A stretch of DNA of 64,000 nt, taken from assembly GCA_023213315.1 (NCBI GenBank), contig JAKCPI010002804.1, positions 120,530-184,529 of the forward strand, written 5' to 3'. Below the pieces are notes generated by a model. That model was given only the letters and a program-made list of their open reading frames with translations, was not told the DNA's origin and made no database searches. Position 1 is the first letter of the stretch, and every line of letters begins with the position of its first letter. Of this stretch, positions 22,001 to 31,000 are shown piece after piece. Position numbers and translations under genes: made by a program. This stretch comes from Euborellia annulipes. Taxonomy: Eukaryota > Arthropoda > Insecta > Dermaptera > Anisolabididae.

Positions 22001-25000
22001 GTCTGGTAAGAGTTATGGCCGATGGTAAGTGTCTGGCAGTATTGATTATTAACGTTTAACAATATTTTCTAAAACATACATAAAAATCAGCTCTGAGACT
22101 TTGAGAAAAGTTAGTATTGTTTTTACATATCTTTAGCATACGAGCCTATTCATAGCGACACTTTATCTATGTCTGGCGGGATGTTTGGCCCAACCGATTG
22201 GTCTGGCAGCTTACATATAGTCTTGAAATAGTTCCCTGAATATCATAAATAAAAATCAAGAATGAGAAAATAAGTATAGTTACATAATTTTTTTGGTAAC
22301 TTTGAAGCGTCTGGCAAGAGTTATGGCCGATGGTAAGTGTCTGGCAGTATTGATTATTAACTTTTAACAATATTCTCTAAAACATACATAAAAATCAGCT
22401 CTGAGACTTTGAGAAAAGTTAGTATTGTTTTTCCCTATCTTTAACACATGCATAGTGACACTTTAGGTGTGTCTGGCGGGATGTTTGGCCCAACGGATTG
22501 GTCTGGCAGCTTACAAATATTCTTGAATTGGTTCCCTGAATATCATATATGAAAATCAAGAATGAGAAAATGAGTATAGTTTCATACTTTTTTTGGTAAC
22601 TTTGAAGCGTCTGGCAAGAGTTATGGCCCATGGTAAGTGTCTGGCAGTATTGATTATTAACTTTTAACAATATTCTCTAAAAATATACGTAAAAATCAAG
22701 AATGAGAAAATAAGTATATTTAGTACTATTTTTACCAATGTTTGGCACTTGGTTACCTATAAATTGGCCCACGCCCCAAATTTGCAAATATGCTTACACT
22801 CAAAGTACGTACTAACACTACTTTATCCAATACATTTTATTTGTGAGAAAATGAGTATTGTCTGGGGGGCTCTGGGATCTTGCTCTATAATTTTTGACAG
22901 TTTTACGGTTATTTAAAAAAAAAATCGATGTTTTTTGAAAATGCTATAACTTTTTTTTGGCTGGGTCGTAAAATCTGAAAAAATTCTCAAACACGTTTTC
23001 AATAGGGTACAAAAAGATGACAAAGTTTCAGCAAAATCAAAAATTGTCGGGTTCAAAAGTGGTCGAGTTGGCGTGGAATGCCCCATATATATATATATAA
23101 ATTTAATCAATTTAATACGATTTAAATAAAATAAAGAGAAATATGTCGATATTCAATTTGAGGGACAAATCAACATAATCTCGAGATGTTTTGTTGGATT
23201 AAAATTAAAAAGTTTGTTTTTATAAGAATTTCCAAAAAAAGAGACAGAGAAAAATTGAAATGTAAAGATTATTTTAAAATTTTAGACATGTGACGTTAAT
23301 AAATGCAATTTCAACATTTTTGTCTTTGTTTTATTTAAATTGTATTATTTATTAAAATGATATGCATTTATGCTAAATTTACTTAGAAATGTATAAGTTA
23401 TTTCATATTAAATGTTTAATAAATTACAGTATCACTAAGATAGATTAGAAAAGGTCTTTTTGAGAAGGAACAGAGTGCTACGTTTTATTTGACACGCAGT
23501 GTACATATAGAAAATATAACATAGACAGTCAACGAAGCATAATTGAGTGACAGACAACTGATTGTTCTTTTTTTTCAATTTCTATTTGTTTATTTTGCTG
23601 TGCAATTTAAAAAATTTGCAAATTTTCATGTTGAATTCAAGCTCGTTATTTGTGCTTTGTTGTGTAGAATTAGTGTTTATATTGGTATATAAATAAAAGA
23701 ACTAGGCCTATGGTATCTAATTTTGGAAAAACATCATTTCGCGGCTATAGTCTAGTTTTCCCGAGAGCAGTTTCTTGCCGATTCTTTACTTTTTGGCATG
23801 AGTGATTTTACTAACTCATTTCTCAAATTCGAATTTCTCTTTGTGATTTATTTGCATTTCCCAGCTTCTTGAGTGAGGATCTTTATGAATCGGATAATTA
23901 ATAACATAAATGTACATAATAATGTTTTTTCTTTCTCAATGCCTCTTTTTTCAATTATTAATCTTTTTTTTTTTGTTTGTGAAAGCATTCTTTGCTTACA
24001 ATTTGTTGTATTAATTTCTACAATAATTAGATGTTTTTTTTTTAAATGCTTGCGTCTTGTAAACTCTAACAACATGGATGCATATTCTTCCTCCTCTCTA
24101 ATTAATGAGCAGTCAACATTTTCAGAAAGAGTGCCTGAACAATACACCCCAATTGATCGCCGACGGACGTTAATTCCCGAGCCGGAACAAAAGCCCCCCA
24201 CTCCAATTGTTGAAAAGATAATTGAATCGGAAAAGGCTGCTGCTACAGAGTCAGCCGCCAAAGCAGGTCCGATAGAAACAATTGTTAACAAATAACAAAA
24301 ATGTTCACAATGTTTTCATTTATCGCAGAAGAATCACCTGAAGAAGAAGAAGAGGAGGAAGAGGAAGAAGAAGCCGAGGAGGAGGAAGAGGAAGAGGAAG
24401 AAGAAGAGGAAGCCGAAGAGGAGGAGGAGGAGGAGGAAGAGGAAGAAGAAGAGGAGGAAGAGGAAGCCGAGGAGGAGGATGAAGAAGAGGTAAAAGAAGA
24501 ACGAAATTCACCAATTGATGATGATAGTGAAGAATATAAAGTTCAATCTTATGAAGAACTTGTGAGTAAATATAGAAAAATGCTCCACCAAGGAGAAAGT
24601 GATGAAGAAAAAGAAGAAAATGTTAAACCACAAGTGAAACAAACAAAACATGAAGAAGAAGAAGAGGAGGAAGAGGAAGAGGAGGAAGAAGAAGAAGGCA
24701 AGATTTTTGTTTTAGATAAAAACTAGTCTCTTTAGTTTAGAGATGACTCTTTTTGGAGCTATTTGGAAATTAAATAATTATTAATTGAGTTTGCCCCTAT
24801 TCTTATTTAATTTATTTTTTTTTTCCATGTTCTTCCTGGATACATGGCACTGAATCTTATGCATCCATTCTCAAAAAAAAAAAATCAGAAATTATTCAAT
24901 TTCTAAATGGTCTCTAATTTTAGAACAAACTCCCTCTAACTGTATTTTTGTAGCACAGATCAAACAATCAAGATTGGACAGCTCCAGATTAAAAATTGTT

Positions 25001-28000
25001 TATAAGTTTAAAGACACCTAGCGGCAGATCCTCCAACTAACCGTACGCGGGGTGGGGGAACAAGCCCAGTACTTAATTGCTTCAGAGTACTATTAAATCT
25101 TTTTACTTTCTCTTACCTCTATTTATATGTTAATATATCTAGAGAGAGAAAGTATTGGATTCATGTCAAAAATTCGATGTCGAGATTTTGATGGATATAC
25201 ACGTTTTGAGGTCCCCTGGAGATTTCCAGTTTACAAATTTCAAAGTACAAAGATATATGCTATTTCCAAATTTTGCTGGTACCTCGTGGACGGGAGGTCT
25301 TTATTCATTTGCATGTCCTTCCTTCTACTTTCAAAGGTGATTGTTGTTTAACCAGGGGCCTTCAAAGCTGATCGGAGGCGGGTCATTGCGTCTTGTAAAA
25401 ATGTGAAATCTTAAATATTTTTTTTTTTTATTTGACCTTTCGGCTACTGAGTTCATTTAGGGTTTATTATTTAGGAAATAATTTCAATGGGTGTCGATGG
25501 TGATGGTAACCGGGGGACGTTCCACACGCTGGGTTTTCGGGGTCACTCACCTCAATTAAATATTTTTTTTTCCTTTTTTTTTTAGAACCATCAGATGAAG
25601 AGGAGAAGGGGAAACCAGCACCTCAAACGAAAACTGAGACAAAACAGAAACCAGCCTCAGGCGGACGTAAAGTTGAAGAGGTTCACATTTGTACTTTCTA
25701 TTTTAACTTCTTATAGATTTTCTAATAGAATTTAACTAACAAATTAATGTTTTTTAGGATGACAAAGCAGATAGTGATGATTGGGATATTAGGGGAATTC
25801 TTGATGATGCTGAAGCCCAACTTGACCAAGTTAGTACTCCTATTATTACTTAAATTTTTTTTTTTCAATTATTCCCTATTGTGTTTATTGGCCATCTATT
25901 GAAATTGAATAACTTCATTCATACATTTTTTCAATTTCGATTTTTTTAAGTACCTTTGGTTGGTCGGCAAATTAAAAAAGAAAATTTTTTTCGGCTTCAA
26001 TTGGCTGTTAACCAATTCAATAGGAATAAATTAAAAAAGAAAGTTGGGGACCTAAGCAATGGCCAATTCACACTAAAGAAAATTATTTTTTTTTATTTAG
26101 TTTTCCGTAAAATTAAATTTAAATTTTTACTTTTTCCCCAGGATTTCGACTTCTGAGAACTCAGCCTCCCTCTGATCTCTTCCCTTTTTTTTTTTTTTAA
26201 TTAATTGAGTGATTTTTTGTGATTATTATATTTCAGAGTGTCTATCCATCGTTCTAACTATTAGTTTTTAGTTTTTTTATTGATGCATTTGAATTTCTAA
26301 TAATCCTTTGAATTAAGCACCCAAATTCCATCATGAAAAAGGATAATTAGAATTGTTAAATGAAATTCAATAAAAACGTTTGAATTAGAAAAAGTAAAAA
26401 ATGACTTTGTGCCTTTGGTCTCAACTGTTCGTTCGTTCGTTCGTTCGTTCGTCACACGTTCCAGGACATTCAACTTGACTTCGTTAATTCATTCAGCTCA
26501 GATTTTGAAATACAGTTATTTATTTATTAAGATTGTTATCAGGCAAAGAAATTTCCTTTTTTTATTACTTTCTCTTATCTACTGGTATATATATGTAGAG
26601 AGAAAATATTGTAATTGTGTCAAAAATTCGATGTCGAGATTTTGATGGAAATACACGTTTTTCTGATGCGGCAGCACATCACACAACTTTCGATTACCAA
26701 AAAGAAAGTCGTGTGTATGTCCGTCACAATTAAATAATTTTTAAGATAAGATATTCATATTCAATGAGTATCTCGATTCGGACTTTTTTCTTATATACGC
26801 TAGCTTCGAAGTCTACAAAATAATGTTTAATTATTCTGAGTTTTTGCTGCAAGGGCAGGGCAGGAGTCACCATTAAACCCTTTGGATGCCGATAGAGAGA
26901 GTCTGTGACTCACGTATATCTAAAAATGTCGACTTTGTGCTCCAATTGCTTATAGCCACTGAAGATGGTCAGAAATTTCGCCCGAAACGTCTCCTTTGGC
27001 TTTGCCCCATAAGGCTGGCTCCTATTTTTTTCTCTTCTCGAGTTGAAAATTTTCATAATTTCAATCGCTTTTCGGCCCGGAAGCGCCCGGATGTTATTTT
27101 AGTTATAAAAATAGATATCTTTTATTAAATATTTAAATATTTTTTCTAAAGTTCATTCATAAACTAAAATTTTCTCAAAATTCGTTTTCCTTCTCCTTTG
27201 GCTTTTGGACATGCGCCATGCGTTTATTCTCTTTTTAACATACAAACAAAATTGCACATTCACAATAGAAAAAAATTATTTTTCTCTTTTCAATGTACAT
27301 GTCTATAATTGACTAGCATCCCCTAAGCCCTGATTAATTGAACTTGGCATGAATTTTAACATTTGTTTTGTTTTCTTTTTGACTAGTTAATAGCTCTGTT
27401 TTGTAATTAATAATGAAATCCTTTCCTGCCGGCACTGAATCCAGAATCCCAAGGGTGCCTTGATTGCCTACTCGATTCTTCTTGAGACCTACAAGAAGTC
27501 CCCCAGGGGTTGGCTTGGCAAAGCCCAAGCTCTCGATCGGCTGGCTGAGTTGCGACACAGCAACACGCTACTTTCACAAGCAATTGAAACGTATCAACAT
27601 TTTTTAACGTTATCGAACGTTCCTGATGCTCTTTGGGTAAATGGCGCCAATCGCTGCATCGACAGGATGCGATTTAAAGGTAGTTTGATTTTCATTCACA
27701 TTTAGAAATTTAATTGATAGGTTAATAGATTAGCCTCTTGAGTTGCGTTAGAAATCAAATAATCTTAAAAATATGATTTGTTGAATACCAAAAAGCGGAA
27801 TCTTCAAATTAAACGCTAATTATATAAAGAAAAAAGTTTTTTTCATTCACTGAATTTTCTTAATTCGTAAATCCAAGAAACAAGCCTGCGTTGTTTGATT
27901 GAACATAAACATTATTGGGCTTTTTCAGGTGAACATAACAAAGCCCTCGCTATCCATAAAGAGCTCGCACTGAGGTACCCAAATAACCCAAATTTTCCAA

Positions 28001-31000
28001 ATCAAATGGCGGTTACCTTATTAATTTTAAACAGGTAACTTTTTTCAATGATTTGTGTCGTGATCCTTTCCTTGTGATAATTTTTGATTTCTTTTTTAGA
28101 ATTGCTGAGTCCAAAGCGGTATTAGAAGAGGTACTAGCTAAATGGCCGAATGATGGCTTCGCACAAGCGCATTATGGATTCATTCTCAAAACTAGCGATA
28201 ATAAATTAGAAGAGGCCGTCACCTTTTTAACAAAGGGCATTTTAAGTGGAGAGCCAGGAACAATTGATGGACGATTTTATTTTCAATTAGGAGACTCTCT
28301 TACAAGGTATTTTTTTTAATTCCTTTTCTGTGCCTGTGCTGAGAATCTTCACTTGATAGATAACTATTACTACTAATATAAAGTACTATCAAGTTGAGGA
28401 GCATTAAAAGCCGGAAAGATTGCCCGGAACCCTCTGAAATTCGCCCACATTGATTAGATGATACGAAGCAAAGTCCTGTTTAGGAGGTCTTGGCGTGGGG
28501 TGAATAACGAAGAGACTCGGGCATCGACTTTGCCTAACTATTCAATATTTTAACTCCGATATCAACAAATATTAATCCGAGGTTTGATACAAAAATAAGG
28601 TTCCCAAAGAGCTCCAGCCGAAAGGGAAGGTGCGAGGCGAAATCCCGCAATACCGCTGTGTCCCTTTTGGTGTGCAAAAAGCGAATTACGGAACGAATCT
28701 TTGCACCTGGCAGAATCAACAATGGGACTCTCCGTCTTGACGGCGATGCCGCAGCGAAGCGGAATCAACAGCCGCACACAGCGGTATTGCGGGCTTTCGC
28801 CTCGCGCCTTCCCTTTTGGCTCGATCTCTTTGGGAACCTTATTTTTTGATCACCCCTCGTATATTCCACTCACGCGCATTTAGAAAAGAATCATTGATAA
28901 TTTTATCACACTTTGTGATCCAAGTTCAAAACAAAAACACAGAATAATGTTATTCTTATTTATTCCAGATTGGGAAGAATAAATGAAGCTCGAGCCATTT
29001 ATGAACTAGGAGTGAAGGAAGGACTCTTTCTATCATCCTATCAACGATCTCTCTATAATGTGAACAGACTGACTGGCAAACCTTGGTGGGAAATCGAGGA
29101 GACGCCATATATTAAGCATTTTGAGTTTGTATTCTTTTTGAACAATAAGCAAGCAGTATTTTATTTATTCATATATTATTTAACATTTCATACAAAATAT
29201 ATAGAGGGGGTATGTAGTCTATATAAACTTGCTCTAGCCTATCCAAATATAAGAAACTTGGTTTTTTAAAATAATTTTGTAGAGGAAAATATTCTTTTTG
29301 AGAAGATTAGACTTGAAAATGCTCATTTTATTTTATAGAATTTTAAAGAAGAATTGGAAATCAATACGAGACGAAGCTCTCGCTGCACTCAAGCCAGAAA
29401 GAAAAACTCCCTTTAAGGACGAATCGGAAAATCTTAAAGATTCTGGCGACTGGAAACAAATGGAACTCTTTGCTAGAGGTAATAATTAAACAATAATAAT
29501 AATTTGGGGCCTTGAAGTATCATGTATAAACAAATTTAGGTTGGCTTTAAGAACTTTATGATGAAAGAAAACAAAGATATTTTTATTTTGGTTACGCCAG
29601 TCATTTCGTTTTTCAAATATAAAATCGCACCCTCATAGATAGTCTATTGATTAAGATACCGGGCCGGGCGGACAAATTTGATGTAACAACTTGGAAAGTG
29701 TATTGTTATTGGCTCGAACTATGAAGGCTCAGTCAAAACACTCAACTCATTTATCTTAAACGATCTACCGACATAGTCCTGAGGTTTTGTTTTCAAAATC
29801 GCCAACTTTTTCAAAACAATCCCCACCTGTTTGTGCTAAATGCCGGTACCGGTTTATTATACGTTTTATCTCTCTTTAGAGTTTAAACCCTAATAATTTG
29901 TTTTTTATTAAACTTTCAACAAATGTAAATACAAATATATATAAATACTAACAATATATAAAAATGTTATAGGCCTATATGATAATCAAAGTTGGGCAAG
30001 ATACTCAAAAAAAAGTATCTAAACAAGATACATTTTTAGAAATTTTTCGGTAAATATGTTTTTTGTTTTGGCACAAAATCTTTTCAAAGATATTTCTTAT
30101 TAAAATTAATATATATAGATTGTAAAGAAATAAAGATAGTCAAATGAAGTAAGAATAACATTTATTTTTGAACTCAGAAACTTTTAGACTAAATAAGAAG
30201 TATAAAATTTTAACAAATAATGCCCAAAAGACATAAAGCAAATATAAAACACAAAATAGCTAGGCGTAAATTCAAATATGAAAAAATAAAATGATACTTT
30301 TTTTAAAGCCTAGTATAAATACAAGATACTCGATACAATGATTTTGTGTATCTAGATACTTGTATCTGATGATAATTTTATCCCCCCCCCCCCATTCAGT
30401 AATCCTCATTTTTAAAGCACTTAGGGAACGACAAATTGGGCCCTTTGTGCCTGTGGGGTGAGATCTCCCAGTTTCCCGTCCTAAGAGGAGACTTGGGCAA
30501 ATGTTTGAATTATTTGCGATTCGAACCCGAGCCGTATGGAGCTCCACAGCTCAGCCGGCTTAGCCACTTGCCCCCCCCCCCCTCCCCCCTTCCCCCTTTA
30601 TATCTCAGTACTTGTGTCGTCTAGTTAATATTTTTGAGTGATTTTTTACAATATTTGCCTAGTAGGTAGTAACCAGTAGGGTCTGTATGTAGTAGTCATT
30701 CCAAAATGTATTTTAAAGTAGTCGTTTTGATTTTTTTGCTTTTATTTCAACTATTTTCAACCTTTTTGCTTTCTACATGTTTTTGTTTATATCCAGTCAT
30801 TCTGGCTCCCAGAGTGATTGATCTCAATCAGTTGTGTTCTAGGCCCTATATAAATATTATTTTTAACGATTAACGTTTTCTGCTTAGTAGTCGATATTCT
30901 AAATTATCAAAGATAGTTTATTTATAATTTTTTTTTCAGATACAGATAGAGAAGAAAATAGAGTTAATTATTATCATGGCTGAAAACTTTTGCAAGGTTG

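Larger units (their letters stand above)
19752..23096. mobile_element. Large palindromic element with ~0.66-kb arms
   Basis: Left arm 19752-20416 is mirrored by 20615-21079 plus 22888-23096. The right arm is cut by the 21080-22887 element and the centre is occupied by a MITE (20417-20614). Ends are TATATGGGGCATTCCACGCC and its inverse. The arms share long A/T runs and GCACCATCATGATAAAT-like blocks. Non-coding. Confidence 0.8.
19334..23503. mobile_element. Outer long-TIR element (mariner-like ends) hosting a nested stack
   Basis: Left end TACAAAGCGCGTCAAA and right end inverse TACACTGCGTGTCAAA are similar and lie next to TA, as for Tc1/mariner-type elements. The homology continues inward for over 100 bases (AAAGACCTGTTCTAATCTCC against AAAGACCTTTTCTAATCTAT). 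No transposase. It contains the elements at 19496-19757 and 19752-23096. Located in an ASPH intron. Confidence 0.65.

Noticed and set aside
22150..22700. CRISPR-like array of direct repeats
   Set aside because: Units are ~285 bp and nearly identical throughout, in a eukaryotic intron; they are tandem parts of a transposon arm.
24320..24514. Proline/leucine-rich minus-strand frame
   Set aside because: Antisense of the ASPH poly-Glu exon; no independent support.
28562..28883. Overlapping frames on both strands in an ASPH intron
   Set aside because: They come from the inverted arms of the 28594-28850 palindrome.
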